A stretch of 64,000 nucleotides of DNA, from NCBI GenBank assembly GCA_964369385.1, contig CAYJEY010000005.1, positions 61,460 through 125,459 on the forward strand, read 5' to 3'. Position 1 is the stretch's first letter; every line of letters starts with the position of its first letter. The notes beneath the pieces were generated by a model. The model worked only from the letters and a program-made list of their open reading frames with translations, did no database searches and had not been told where the DNA came from. Both the position numbers and the translations under genes were made by a program. The DNA comes from CALVGQ01 sp964369385. GTDB lineage: Bacteria; Bacillota_I; Bacilli_A; Erysipelotrichales; Erysipelotrichaceae. This document shows positions 17,611-26,661 of the stretch, piece after piece.

Positions 17611-18645
17611 CTACTTTCTAACGATATAAATCGCAGCTTCATTTACACTATGGTTTGCCGATAGAATTAAATCGCAGTCCTCCATATTTACTAAATCCAA
17701 ATTTGCAGGTCCTACACCTTTTTCAACAACAGTGACTTCATATTGACCATCAATATACTGTACAAGTGCTAATTCTGATTCAACACGTCGAACACCAATT
17801 AAGAAAGTATTAATGCCTGCAACTTTTCCACCAACTAGTGCATGCGCAAAATCAATCTCTGTTGGATAATTAAATACCTCTACATAACCATCTTCTATAA
17901 ATTTGTATATTTTTATTATATTTCCATGGAATGGTTCAATGGTCATCATTTCTTCTACACCATCATTATCGATGTCTACAAACGCAATTTCACTAATTGA
18001 ACCCTCCATAATTTTTTCAACTTGCCAATCTTGTTGAGTTGATGAAGGTGGAGTTAAACGTAGTACTCCTTGTTCACTTGCAAAATAGCCACATTCTTTT
18101 CCTTCCCACATACCACGGCAATAACCATGGTTCTTAAAGCAATCATCTACTACTTTAACTAATGCTACGCCTTCCTCTAAATTTTCAGGTATTTCGGCAA
18201 CATAAATTTGTCCAGGACGACTCCAGTCTTCTTTGTTTTCTTTATGCTCTGCAATCGTGGCACACACAATGTATTCTTTACCTTCTACATGATAAATGTC
18301 AAAACGATGTAAAAATGGTAAATGTAAGAAATCTTTAATCTCCCATTTTCCATCTTCTGTATAAGTTCCCCATACAATTTTAGATAAGCTTGGAGATACC
18401 TTTAAATAGAATTCCTGCACTGCTAAAAATTGATTCTTACGATTTTTAAATGGCACGATTCCCATACAACCACCAGCATTGTCCCAAATAAGCTCTTTAT
18501 TTTCAAATTGCTCCCCTGAATAAGCTTTACATAAATTTTGTGGATCTTCACTTGCAAACATTGCAGTAAGCTGTCCATTTATTTCCATATGGCTTGCGCA
18601 ATAACATCTTCTTATTTCATCTAATTTTATTTTTTCAAATTTCAT
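17611..18645 (-). CDS. Unknown cytoplasmic protein with FG-GAP/VCBS-like propeller repeats
   Basis: I do not recognise this 344-residue protein by name. It has no signal peptide or membrane helix. Repeated beta-rich stretches and one clear calcium-type loop FVDIDNDGVEEM suggest an FG-GAP/VCBS-like beta-propeller. Trp-, Tyr- and His-rich segments (PFLHRFDIYHVEGKEY, HGYCRGMWEGKECGYF) could form a sugar-binding face. A ribosome site (GAGGAG) precedes the ATG. It sits inside the ula operon between ulaB and ulaF, where ulaD stands in enteric operons. A catalytic or sensing role for an operon sugar is inference only. Confidence 0.75.
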   Translation of the reverse strand: MKFEKIKLDEIRRCYCASHMEINGQLTAMFASEDPQNLCKAYSGEQFENKELIWDNAGGCMGIVPFKNRKNQFLAVQEFYLKVSPSLSKIVWGTYTEDGKWEIKDFLHLPFLHRFDIYHVEGKEYIVCATIAEHKENKEDWSRPGQIYVAEIPENLEEGVALVKVVDDCFKNHGYCRGMWEGKECGYFASEQGVLRLTPPSSTQQDWQVEKIMEGSISEIAFVDIDNDGVEEMMTIEPFHGNIIKIYKFIEDGYVEVFNYPTEIDFAHALVGGKVAGINTFLIGVRRVESELALVQYIDGQYEVTVVEKGVGPANLDLVNMEDCDLILSANHSVNEAAIYIVRK

Positions 18646-18666
18646 GTTTTTCTCCTCTTTAAATAA

Positions 18667-18686
18667 AGGCTACCCTAAGGTAGCCC
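18667..18686 (-). terminator. Intra-operon hairpin between ulaB and the 344-residue gene
   Basis: GGCTACC (18668-18674), loop CTAA, GGTAGCC (18679-18685); the minus strand continues TTTATTT. The T tract is weak, so it is probably a partial terminator or an RNA-processing hairpin that reduces expression of the distal enzymes relative to the PTS genes. Confidence 0.6.
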
Positions 18687-18694
18687 ATTCATTT

Positions 18695-18988
18695 TTATAC
18701 TCCGTACCCTGCATCTTTAAGTAATTGCTGAGCTTCTTTATCAGATAAACAATTTTTCATACCGCAAATTGTTACTCCTTTTTTCTTTGCATCATCAAAC
18801 ATACTTGCAAAGTTTAGTGGGCAGAAAACCACATCATATTGCATTGCTGCGCTTTTACCTTCCGATAAAGAACAGTGATGAATCGTTTGTGTTTTAATAT
18901 TTAAATCTTTCGTTGCTTTTTCAACTCTCATTTTCATCATTAATGATGTTCCCGCTCCATTAGCGCATGCTACTAAAATTTTTAACAT
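18695..18988 (-). CDS. ulaB: PTS ascorbate-type EIIB
   Basis: This 97-residue cytoplasmic phosphocarrier has its phospho-acceptor Cys8 in LVACANGAGTSLMM, the typical P-loop-like site of lactose/ascorbate EIIB. It receives phosphate from the EIIA encoded at 20494-20949 and passes it to the sugar in EIIC. It overlaps ulaA by seven bases. The intra-operon hairpin follows. Confidence 0.92.
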   Translation of the reverse strand: MLKILVACANGAGTSLMMKMRVEKATKDLNIKTQTIHHCSLSEGKSAAMQYDVVFCPLNFASMFDDAKKKGVTICGMKNCLSDKEAQQLLKDAGYGV

Positions 18989-20472
18989 AAGTTTTCTCCT
19001 ACTTTCATTCCTTTTTCTTTACTTTCTTTGATTTCCATATATTTTTCATAATCTTCAACAATTAAGAAATATGTGTCTGGATTTGCACGATATTGAAGTT
19101 GTGGAATTGCAACTAAGATAATAATTACAATTGCTGCTCCTGCAAAGCTTAAGAAGCTCATTAATCCTGTAAAGATTGGCCAGATAACTGCCCAGTCCCA
19201 CATACCAAGGTAACCACCGTATGGTGCTAATCCTACCCATGTCGCAACGAACGCTGATCCAAATACTTGGCATAGACCTGCGATGAATGGCATGATAATT
19301 GCTGCTTTAACTCCACCTTTATTATTAGCGAATACTGCAATAGTCGCATTATCGAAGAATACTGGTACGAATCCTGCAATAACAAGTGTTGGTGATTGTA
19401 ATAAAATTAATGCACCAATTGCTAAGAACTGACCTACAGCACCAGCTAAGAATCCAACTGTTACTGCATTAGGTGATCCAAATCCATAAACAGCTGCACA
19501 GTCAATACCTGGAACTGCCCCTGGAAGGAAGCTATTAGAGATACCTTGGAATGAATGTGTTAATTCTGTTACGAATGTACGTACTCCAAGTTGTAGAATC
19601 GCTAAATAAACCGCAAAGTTTAAACAAGTTGTTGTAATGTAGAAGAAGAAGTTTGCTGATTCACTTAAGAAACCTGCTTCAATTAAATATGGTTTTCCTA
19701 ATACTACAAGAATTGCTCCAAAGAAAATCAACATAAGGATCGCTGTTGAAACCATATTTTCATTAAAGATAGAGAAGAATCCTGGGAATCTAATATCTTC
19801 TAAACGTTTTGTATCTTTATTTGCCAATTTCTCAGATAATTTAGAGAAAATAAATAATCCGAACATTTGTTGATGGGCAACACAGAAGCCCCCACCCTCA
19901 GTTAAATCTTGTGTAATCTCTACTGTTAAGTTTGAACTTACTGACCAATATAATCCTAAGATAACTCCCATTAGAATTAAGATTTGAGTATCTCCTAATT
20001 CAGGGAAGCAAAATAGAATTAACCAGAATGCTGTAGATGCTTGTTGCATTTGTACATGTCCTGTTGTAAATACTGCACGAAGTTTTGTATATTTTTTAAA
20101 TTTTACAAGAAGCAAGTTAATGATGAATGCAATAAGAAGCAACATCATTACTTGTGAGAATGTTCTTCCAAATACTTCACCTAATCCTGCTGAAACGGCA
20201 TTTTGTCCAAAATATGGATCAATAACCATTGCATCAAGATTAAAACGATCTTTTAATCCTGTTAAAATAGGTCTAAAGTTACTTACTAATCCCCCTGAAC
20301 CTACTGATAAAATTAAATATCCTACTGTTGCTTTTACGAAACCTGCAAATGATTCATATAGTGGTTTTTTAAGTAAAGCATAACCAATGAATACGATTAA
20401 ACCTATGAAATATGCTGGTTGTGTTAAAATGTTTGATGCAAAAAACTCCCAAATACCTAATAGAAAATCCAT
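18982..20472 (-). CDS. ulaA: PTS ascorbate-type EIIC (UlaA/SgaT)
   Basis: This 496-residue membrane permease has about ten to eleven hydrophobic segments. Conserved family stretches include FRPILTGLKDRFNLDAMVIDPYF at the N-terminal half, TGHVQMQQAS, ITQDLTEGGGFCVAHQQMFG, GVRTFVTELTHSFQGISN and FDNATIAVFANNKGG. These are characteristic of the SgaT/UlaA family, whose reference substrate is L-ascorbate. The neighbouring lactonase and epimerases support ascorbate or a close relative as substrate. Confidence 0.93.
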   Translation of the reverse strand: MDFLLGIWEFFASNILTQPAYFIGLIVFIGYALLKKPLYESFAGFVKATVGYLILSVGSGGLVSNFRPILTGLKDRFNLDAMVIDPYFGQNAVSAGLGEVFGRTFSQVMMLLLIAFIINLLLVKFKKYTKLRAVFTTGHVQMQQASTAFWLILFCFPELGDTQILILMGVILGLYWSVSSNLTVEITQDLTEGGGFCVAHQQMFGLFIFSKLSEKLANKDTKRLEDIRFPGFFSIFNENMVSTAILMLIFFGAILVVLGKPYLIEAGFLSESANFFFYITTTCLNFAVYLAILQLGVRTFVTELTHSFQGISNSFLPGAVPGIDCAAVYGFGSPNAVTVGFLAGAVGQFLAIGALILLQSPTLVIAGFVPVFFDNATIAVFANNKGGVKAAIIMPFIAGLCQVFGSAFVATWVGLAPYGGYLGMWDWAVIWPIFTGLMSFLSFAGAAIVIIILVAIPQLQYRANPDTYFLIVEDYEKYMEIKESKEKGMKVGENLC

Positions 20473-20493
20473 AGTGTTCTCCCTTATCGCGTT

Positions 20494-20949
20494 TTACGCG
20501 TATTTATCCCCAATCAATTTTAAATCTATCATATCTTTTGCTTGTAACAATTGCTCAACTAACTCTTCATCCATCAACATTTCTGAAAGAGCCATCATAT
20601 TTTGTAAATGTTCCTCATGATCTTTAGATGCCAACATAAAGAACAGTCTTGCGTCTTTTTCTGGATCATTTTCATCAAAACAGACAGGTTGGTTTACTTT
20701 CATAAATCCAATCCCTGTTTTGTTTACTCCTGGTGCATTCTCCGTAGAATGTGGCATAGCGATGTTAGGTGCAATTACAATATATGGACCATATTTTTCT
20801 ACGCATGCGATAACTGCTTCTACATACTCTTGTTCAATATATCCATTAGACAATAGCATTTTTGCATTTGCTTGTATTGCTTCCTTCCATGAATTAAAAC
20901 CTGATTCAATGTGAACTAAATTGTCTGCCAATAACTTGTTTAGTAACAT
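20494..20949 (-). CDS. ulaC: PTS mannitol/fructose-type EIIA for the ula system
   Basis: This 151-residue cytoplasmic phosphocarrier has its active histidine His67 in APNIAMPHSTE, as in UlaC and other EIIA proteins of the mannitol/fructose superfamily. It lies between ulaG and ulaA. Because the module at 29701-32733 has no EIIA of its own, this protein or the EIIA at 27987 could also serve that system. Confidence 0.92.
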   Translation of the reverse strand: MLLNKLLADNLVHIESGFNSWKEAIQANAKMLLSNGYIEQEYVEAVIACVEKYGPYIVIAPNIAMPHSTENAPGVNKTGIGFMKVNQPVCFDENDPEKDARLFFMLASKDHEEHLQNMMALSEMLMDEELVEQLLQAKDMIDLKLIGDKYA

Positions 20950-20961
20950 AATTGTCCTCCC

Positions 20962-22020
20962 CTACAGTATGCTTCTGAATGGTACGTTTGGTTCTTCTTC
21001 AAAACAATCTTCAAATCCTCTTCTATAGTGATATTGGATTTTATCTTTATCATTTGGATAGATAAATTTTCCACCCACATCCCAAATAAATGGTTTGAAC
21101 TCATATTGTAGTACATATTTTTTGAAATTATATAGCATTAAGATTTCAGCTGGATCTGCCTTAAAGTTTGTCCAAACATCATAATGGAATGGAATAACAA
21201 CTTTACATTGTAGAGCTTCAGCCATTCTTAGAATATCAACGCTTGTCATTTTATCCTGATTTCCTGCTGGATTTTCTCCATAAGATCCTAATGCAACATC
21301 GATTTTATGATCTTTACCATGTTTTGCATAATACGTAGAGTAATGAGAATCTCCACTATGGTAGATGCTTCCTGCTGGTGTTTTGATAAGATAGTTAACC
21401 GCTTTGTCGTCCATATTAGTTGGGCAAACACCACGAATATCGAATTCATCAGTTACTAGACATGTTCTGTCAAAGCTATCAAGGATAACAATTTCAGTGT
21501 CTTTTACTTTTACAACATCTCCAGGTTTAACAATTTTACAACGTTCTGCTGGAACACCATAGCTAAGCCATTTATTAACACTCTCAAGTGGTCCAATAAA
21601 TGGTACATCTGGCGAGCAATTCTCAAGTACTGCTGCTGCAAAATAAGGATCGATATGATCATTATGGTAATGAGTACTTAATACAGCATCAACTTGTGTT
21701 ACTGCAAACGGATCATATACAATTGGAGCTGCACGTAAATTAGGTTGAGTTAATTTACCTCCAGTCATATTTCTCATTTGATGATATGGCGCCATTTCTT
21801 TAGCTTTTTTAGTACGTTTTCCGTTTCCAAACCAAAGGTCAATTGCGATGTTTGCATTACCTTCAGATTTAATCCAAAGCCCTGTACATCCAATCCACCA
21901 CATTGCGAAGGTTCCTTTTTCTACAACTTCAGCATCGATTTCTTCGTTTAACCAAGTTCCCCACTCAGGAAACGCTCCTAAAATCCATGACTCTCTTGTA
22001 ATATCTTTTACATTTGGCAT
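20962..22020 (-). CDS. ulaG: L-ascorbate-6-phosphate lactonase
   Basis: This metallo-beta-lactamase-fold hydrolase (352 residues) opens L-ascorbate 6-phosphate to 3-keto-L-gulonate 6-phosphate. The metal box is THYHNDHID (His117, His119, Asp121, His122), with further ligands in YHSGDSHYS and PFHYDVW. The ATG at 22018-22020 has AAGGAG at seven bases; the frame is open 11 codons upstream without a ribosome site. Length matches UlaG of enterics (354). It is the first gene of the operon. Confidence 0.94.
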   Translation of the reverse strand: MPNVKDITRESWILGAFPEWGTWLNEEIDAEVVEKGTFAMWWIGCTGLWIKSEGNANIAIDLWFGNGKRTKKAKEMAPYHQMRNMTGGKLTQPNLRAAPIVYDPFAVTQVDAVLSTHYHNDHIDPYFAAAVLENCSPDVPFIGPLESVNKWLSYGVPAERCKIVKPGDVVKVKDTEIVILDSFDRTCLVTDEFDIRGVCPTNMDDKAVNYLIKTPAGSIYHSGDSHYSTYYAKHGKDHKIDVALGSYGENPAGNQDKMTSVDILRMAEALQCKVVIPFHYDVWTNFKADPAEILMLYNFKKYVLQYEFKPFIWDVGGKFIYPNDKDKIQYHYRRGFEDCFEEEPNVPFRSIL

Positions 22021-22052
22021 TTTCTTACTCCTTTTTTCTAATTTATACCTCA

Positions 22053-22081
22053 ATAATACACATATAATAATATAATCACAA
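22053..22081 (-). promoter_or_regulatory. Promoter of the ula operon
   Basis: On the minus strand TTGTGA (22076-22081) is separated by 17 bases from TATTAT (22053-22058), 32 bases before ulaG. An AT-rich region with a weak cre-like core (AAAACGCTCATA near 22096-22110) lies just upstream. Confidence 0.5.
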
Positions 22082-22163
22082 ACATTTATACGATTATATG
22101 AGCGTTTTTATGAACAATTGATTTATATGTTACCGATTACAATTCCATTAACTGAAGTAAAAG

Positions 22164-22193
22164 TTGACTTTTATGATTATTCAAGCATATAAT
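22164..22193 (+). promoter_or_regulatory. Promoter of the membrane-protein/ulaR pair
   Basis: TTGACT (22164-22169), an 18-base spacer, and TATAAT (22188-22193), 18 bases before the start codon at 22212. It faces away from the ula promoter, giving a divergent regulator-operon arrangement. Confidence 0.7.
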
Positions 22194-22211
22194 ACATGTG
22201 GAGGTACTTTT

Positions 22212-23003
22212 ATGAAATTTCTATCTAATAAAATTTTTTCAATTAAAACCATTCGCTTTATCAATTATATCTTTTACGCGTTATTTTTATTGTTTGCGAT
22301 TTCTTTAATAACTGCCGAACAGAGCTTAATAGCTCAAGTTCTATATTCTATTCTTGTTGCTGCAATCTTATACGTCGTATTAACTAAAGAACATTTAGAT
22401 TCACTTGTACAAAAAGCAATCTATGCAATGAATTTTGAAATGGATTATGCTAAAGCAAAAGAAATATATGATTCAGTAGAAAAAAAAGACATTTTTAAGT
22501 CTTATCGTAAACAACGCATATTATTTGATGTACTTTGGCACCTTGGAAGATTTGAATCTCAAATCGCGCTTAACTTAATTGAAGCAAACAAAAAATATTT
22601 TTCGAGTAATTTAGATTCAATTTATATTAGAAACACTTCTTCTTTTTATGCATACATTCAACTAGGAAACCGTACCCAAGCTAATCGTATGTATCCTGAG
22701 ATAACAAAACTCCGCTCTGCAAGGCTGAACGGAAAAAAATTATCGGCGCTATATAATTGGGAAGAACTTGAGGCTTTACATCATTTCATCAACAAAGACT
22801 ACAAAAAAGCAAAAAAATCATTTACTCAAGTGAACACACAAAACATGAATAATAAAGAAACACTTATGGTTTCACTATTTCAATATTTTACACATCTTCA
22901 ACTCAATGAACCTAATACTCCAGAGTTGTTACAACAGATTAAGCAAAATAACCCGCCTCAAGAGTTATTGAATTATATGGAGCAAAAAAAATATGAAAGT
23001 TAA
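22212..23003 (+). CDS. Two-helix membrane protein with TPR-like helical domain
   Basis: This 263-residue protein starts at the ATG after GGAGGT. Two N-terminal membrane helices (FINYIFYALFLLFAISLI and VLYSILVAAILYVVLT) are followed by about 190 residues of cytoplasmic alpha-helical repeats. Their rhythm (YAKAKEIYDSVEKKD, YAYIQLGNRTQANRMY, INKDYKKAKKSFTQV) is like tetratricopeptide repeats. I do not recognise a family name. It overlaps the DeoR regulator by 11 bases, so the two are co-translated. A membrane partner of the regulator is possible but unproven. Confidence 0.75.
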   Translation: MKFLSNKIFSIKTIRFINYIFYALFLLFAISLITAEQSLIAQVLYSILVAAILYVVLTKEHLDSLVQKAIYAMNFEMDYAKAKEIYDSVEKKDIFKSYRKQRILFDVLWHLGRFESQIALNLIEANKKYFSSNLDSIYIRNTSSFYAYIQLGNRTQANRMYPEITKLRSARLNGKKLSALYNWEELEALHHFINKDYKKAKKSFTQVNTQNMNNKETLMVSLFQYFTHLQLNEPNTPELLQQIKQNNPPQELLNYMEQKKYES

Positions 23004-23781
23004 TTATGAAATAGTTCAAAAAAGAAGAGATGACATCATGATTCTTATTCAAAAGTTCGGAAAAATAACTGTCGATACTTTAGCAAGAGAGTTCAATACC
23101 TCTGAAATTACGATACGCCGAGACTTGCAATACTGGGAGGAAAAAGGTGCGATTGTCAGATTTCATGGTGGTGCCAGATTAGTTCAACAGATGCTACCAA
23201 ATATTGATACAAACTTTACGAATGAAAGATATAAACACGCTATTGCAAAATATGCTGCACAATTTGTAGAAGATGGAGATACTATATTTATCAATACCTC
23301 TTCTACTGCTCTACTTGTTATAAAATACATTCACAACAAGCGAGTAACTGTTGTCACAAATAATGCAAAAGCAGTAAATGTAAAACATGATCCACTTGTA
23401 TCAATTTTTCTTACAGGTGGCGAATTACGATTCCCTAAAGAAGCCATGATTGGTGACTTTGCACTAAACAACCTTTCAAGGGTAAGTGCAATGAAGTGTT
23501 TTATCGGATGTAGTGGACTAGATGTTCAAAATGGAATCACCACCGCTATTCAAAATGAAGTTCCGATTAATGAGACAATGATCAGACGCACAAAAGGAAC
23601 TGTCTTCTTATTAGCTGACCACACAAAAGTAGGTGAACATCATAGTTTTGTATCTGGTGCATTAGATCAAATCAACTATTTAATTACTGATGTATGTGCA
23701 CCAAGCGAGGTTATTCAAGAATTAAACGAAAAAAGCAATATTAAAATAGTCCAGCTGAATTCTCTATTCTCCATTGATTAA
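22993..23781 (+). CDS. DeoR-family transcriptional regulator, probably of the ula operon
   Basis: This 262-residue regulator has an N-terminal winged helix (TVDTLAREFNTSEITIRRDL, then GAIVRFHGGARL, the DeoR family signature). A sugar-phosphate isomerase-like C-terminal sensor follows, with VTNNAKAV and FIGCSGLD. The family responds to phosphorylated sugars. Divergence from ulaG suggests it is the UlaR equivalent, controlling the operon in response to ascorbate 6-phosphate or a related compound. That target is inferred from position. Confidence 0.88.
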   Translation: MKVNYEIVQKRRDDIMILIQKFGKITVDTLAREFNTSEITIRRDLQYWEEKGAIVRFHGGARLVQQMLPNIDTNFTNERYKHAIAKYAAQFVEDGDTIFINTSSTALLVIKYIHNKRVTVVTNNAKAVNVKHDPLVSIFLTGGELRFPKEAMIGDFALNNLSRVSAMKCFIGCSGLDVQNGITTAIQNEVPINETMIRRTKGTVFLLADHTKVGEHHSFVSGALDQINYLITDVCAPSEVIQELNEKSNIKIVQLNSLFSID

Positions 23782-23826
23782 ATTTGTTAATGTATAGTCT
23801 TTTTTATTAAGAAAGCATTTACGAAA

Positions 23827-23868
23827 AAAATCACAATCGAATTGGTTACCCAACTAGGTTGTGATTTT
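23827..23868. terminator. Convergent terminator between the DeoR and SorC regulator genes
   Basis: AAATCACAA and TTGTGATTT enclose a loop of about 22 bases, flanked by A- and T-rich tails on both sides. The two regulator genes converge on it. Confidence 0.75.
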
Positions 23869-23889
23869 TATAGTTTCATCTTACTTTTT

Positions 23890-24861
23890 TCAATACTTTT
23901 GTAATAATTCATTTGCTAAGATATCATCTATAATCAATGTCGTAATATACCCTTTACGAAGTGCTGCCAATACGGGTATTGCTTTTTTCTTACCATTTGC
24001 AATAGTCACTACTTCCTTTGCATCTTTCAGTTCATCTAATTTCATTGAAATAATTTTGTTATCTAAACTAATATCTACAACGTCACCATTATGATTAATG
24101 AAGTGAGATAAAAATATACCAATCGCTCCTTTATTTACAAGCTTTCTTTTCACTTCCTGTGATAACAGTTGAGTCCATACCACTTGACTTTCTACGTTAA
24201 AATCGCTTATTCCAGTAACAATAATATCTGCTTCTTTCGCCTTACTTAATGTTGCTTGGATAAGTGGTGTTTCTTTTAGCATCTGAGATGTTTGTTCATC
24301 TTGAATATATAATGGTGCTGGTAAAGATAAGAACTCTCCTTGGTACTTTTGCGCAAGTGCTCGCACAAGTTCAGTGCCATCATAGTTTTTGTTTTTAGCA
24401 TTTGCCACAACTCCAGTAAGCTGTACAACTTGAATCTGTTTTTTCAAATGTGGTTTCAATGATCGAATTAAGTATTCAATTGTTGTTCCCCAAGATATAC
24501 CTACTACCATTTTTTCACGTATCATCTCATCAACATACTTACTTCCAATGTTGCAGACTCGTTCTAACATTCTTGATTCACTCACATCATTATTTTTCAC
24601 AACAATAACTCGTTTTACATCAAACTTTTCTTGAATTTTAACTTCTAATACTCTTTGTCGATCAATCGGATAATTAACATTTACCTCGACAATTCCAACC
24701 TTCTTTGCCTGCTTAAGCATTCTAGACACTTTGCTTCTTGAGTAATAAAGGATATCAGCAATCTGTTGTTGACTCATATCATCTTGATAATACATACTAG
24801 CTACAGTTGCAATTGCTTCTAAATCTTCCCGAATGTCATTTTTCATGATTTTACTTTTCAT
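23890..24861 (-). CDS. SorC/DeoR-type sugar-sensing regulator (module 1)
   Basis: This 323-residue regulator has an N-terminal HTH (SQQQIADILYYSRSKVSRML) followed by the SorC-family sugar-binding domain with ISWGTTIEYLI, VVQLTGV and KGAIGIFLSHFI. The family binds phosphorylated sugars. The gene overlaps the sulfatase stop by 11 bases, so it is the last gene of the PTS-sulfatase operon and probably autoregulates it. An internal ATG (24846) is an alternative start. It resembles the regulator at 28556-29545. Confidence 0.9.
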   Translation of the reverse strand: MKSKIMKNDIREDLEAIATVASMYYQDDMSQQQIADILYYSRSKVSRMLKQAKKVGIVEVNVNYPIDRQRVLEVKIQEKFDVKRVIVVKNNDVSESRMLERVCNIGSKYVDEMIREKMVVGISWGTTIEYLIRSLKPHLKKQIQVVQLTGVVANAKNKNYDGTELVRALAQKYQGEFLSLPAPLYIQDEQTSQMLKETPLIQATLSKAKEADIIVTGISDFNVESQVVWTQLLSQEVKRKLVNKGAIGIFLSHFINHNGDVVDISLDNKIISMKLDELKDAKEVVTIANGKKKAIPVLAALRKGYITTLIIDDILANELLQKY

Positions 24862-26341
24862 CTAACCCAAGGCGATAATATTGTTCACTTGGCGATTCAT
24901 TCTCCTTCATTAATTTTATCATTTTTTTTCTAAGAATGTCTTTCAAATTTTCATCGTTTAGATTGTTTTTTTGTTGTGGATCTTCCTTGCGATTAAATAG
25001 CATGGTTCCAAATGAGGTAACGTTATACTTTTGTTTTGTTGGTACACGTAGTAATTTACATCCTTTTGTAAAGCTAAATTCATGTCCATACTCAGCATTT
25101 TGCAGTTCCTCTGGTGTAAATCTTTTTGTCATATGCATCGGCATAAGCGTGTAATTATAGATTTGATTTTCTCTTTCAGGAATTGCGCCTTGCATCAATG
25201 TATACTCTCCATCAGTATAATTTACTTGAGCACTAAACGCACCATACAAAATTCCATTCTGATGGATTTTTTTATCAGTAGCAATGACTTCAAATAAATC
25301 TTCTCCCTGCATATCTTTTGGGATTTCTTGTCCAAAATAATTTAATAGTGTGGGAGCCCAATCAATGATTTGCACTAAACTATCACGCGATTGTCCTTTG
25401 ACTTTAGATCGAGGATCCCAAATGAATAATGGCGTATTAGAAATTTCATCAAAATAAGGCATTAAATTTTTACTCCACCAATCATGCTCTCCCAGTAAAA
25501 TTCCGTGATCTGTTCCAACAATTAACAATGTGTCTTCCCAAAGGTTATATTCATCCATTTTATCTAGTACTTTTCCTAGATGATAGTCACACATTGAAAC
25601 TAATGCTTTATATTCATTAATTACATGCTCAATTTCTTCTACTTTTTCATCCGCTCTGCCTCTTGGCCAGTCGTAATGTTTTCCGTCATAGTTTTCTGGA
25701 TACATATCCCTAAATTCTTGACTTGCAAAAAATGGTTCATGTGGATCAAATGTTTCTAAATGAAGCAACCAATCATCCGATTTATAATTATCATCTATAA
25801 ATTCGCATCCTAGTTTAAACACTTGATTTTGGGGGAAATCTTCCAACTTATTTATGTACTTTCGATTTACCCAATCAAATTTCCAGTTGCTTGTTTCCTT
25901 CGCCCCACTATGTGCGCAGGGAATTTTTACAACATCTGGTATTTCAGGTCGATCAACTCTAGCTTTCCATTTATCGCCTTCCTGTCCTCTGACAACCTCC
26001 CAAGTGTTATATTGGGTGTGGTAGTTACAACCACCATCTTCCCAATAGTGAAGGTGGTCACTGATAAGATGTGTATATATTCCATTTTCTTTTAGATTTG
26101 TAATTGATGAGTCATCAAAGGGTTCAAGCGGTCCCCATTCTCTATGTAAGAAGTTGTATCTTCCAGTATGTATTTCCCTTCTACCTGGAATACATGGCAT
26201 ACTTCCCACAAAGCTATTTTCAAACTTTACACTGTGCTTAGATAGTCTGTCAAAGTTTGGTGCAATAACTCCGCAATCTTTATTATAACAAGGTAAGTAT
26301 CTTTTATTTAGGCTGTCATAAAAGATGACAATAGCTTTCAT
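24851..26341 (-). CDS. Cysteine-type sulfatase without signal peptide (module 1)
   Basis: This 496-residue enzyme of the alkaline phosphatase/sulfatase superfamily carries the formylglycine motif C-x-P-x-R as CIPGRREIHTG (Cys50, Arg54). Metal-site segments (VIFYDSLN near the start, GTDHGILLGEHDWWSKN) are intact. Activity needs oxidation of Cys50 by a maturase such as anSME, not encoded here. There is no signal peptide or membrane helix, so I infer a cytoplasmic enzyme acting on sugars delivered by the PTS encoded just upstream. It shares one base with the EIIB gene and overlaps the regulator. The exact substrate is unknown. Confidence 0.9.
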   Translation of the reverse strand: MKAIVIFYDSLNKRYLPCYNKDCGVIAPNFDRLSKHSVKFENSFVGSMPCIPGRREIHTGRYNFLHREWGPLEPFDDSSITNLKENGIYTHLISDHLHYWEDGGCNYHTQYNTWEVVRGQEGDKWKARVDRPEIPDVVKIPCAHSGAKETSNWKFDWVNRKYINKLEDFPQNQVFKLGCEFIDDNYKSDDWLLHLETFDPHEPFFASQEFRDMYPENYDGKHYDWPRGRADEKVEEIEHVINEYKALVSMCDYHLGKVLDKMDEYNLWEDTLLIVGTDHGILLGEHDWWSKNLMPYFDEISNTPLFIWDPRSKVKGQSRDSLVQIIDWAPTLLNYFGQEIPKDMQGEDLFEVIATDKKIHQNGILYGAFSAQVNYTDGEYTLMQGAIPERENQIYNYTLMPMHMTKRFTPEELQNAEYGHEFSFTKGCKLLRVPTKQKYNVTSFGTMLFNRKEDPQQKNNLNDENLKDILRKKMIKLMKENESPSEQYYRLGLDEK

Positions 26342-26658
26342 TAATTACTTAACTCCGGGAAATACTCATCTACAACAACTTTTATTTTTTTTGCAATCCC
26401 TTTTCCATCCATTATATTAATTACTTCAATAAAATGTTTTCCAGGATAGTTATTTACATCTACCCCTTCAAATAGTTTTTTTGAAATTGCAACAACATCT
26501 ACCCAATCCATCATTGAATCCATTTCACCAACAGAAGTATGCTTTACCTCTGCTTTAATATTTAATTCTTTAAGTCCTTTACTTACTACCATTTCAGACA
26601 TAGCGCTGCTTCCTACACCATATCCACATACAAATAAGACATTTAGTTTTTCTTTCAT
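26341..26658 (-). CDS. PTS galactitol/ascorbate-type EIIB (module 1)
   Basis: This 105-residue phosphocarrier has the phospho-acceptor Cys11 in LFVCGYGVGSSAMSEM. It sits three bases after the EIIC stop and abuts the sulfatase start. It works with the EIIC and EIIA of the same operon. Sequence does not define the sugar. Confidence 0.9.
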   Translation of the reverse strand: MKEKLNVLFVCGYGVGSSAMSEMVVSKGLKELNIKAEVKHTSVGEMDSMMDWVDVVAISKKLFEGVDVNNYPGKHFIEVINIMDGKGIAKKIKVVVDEYFPELSN

Positions 26659-26661
26659 AGA

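Noticed and set aside
22095..22110. cre-like AAAACGCTCATA upstream of the ula promoter
   Set aside because: Two mismatches to the consensus, including core positions; kept only as a note in the promoter entry.
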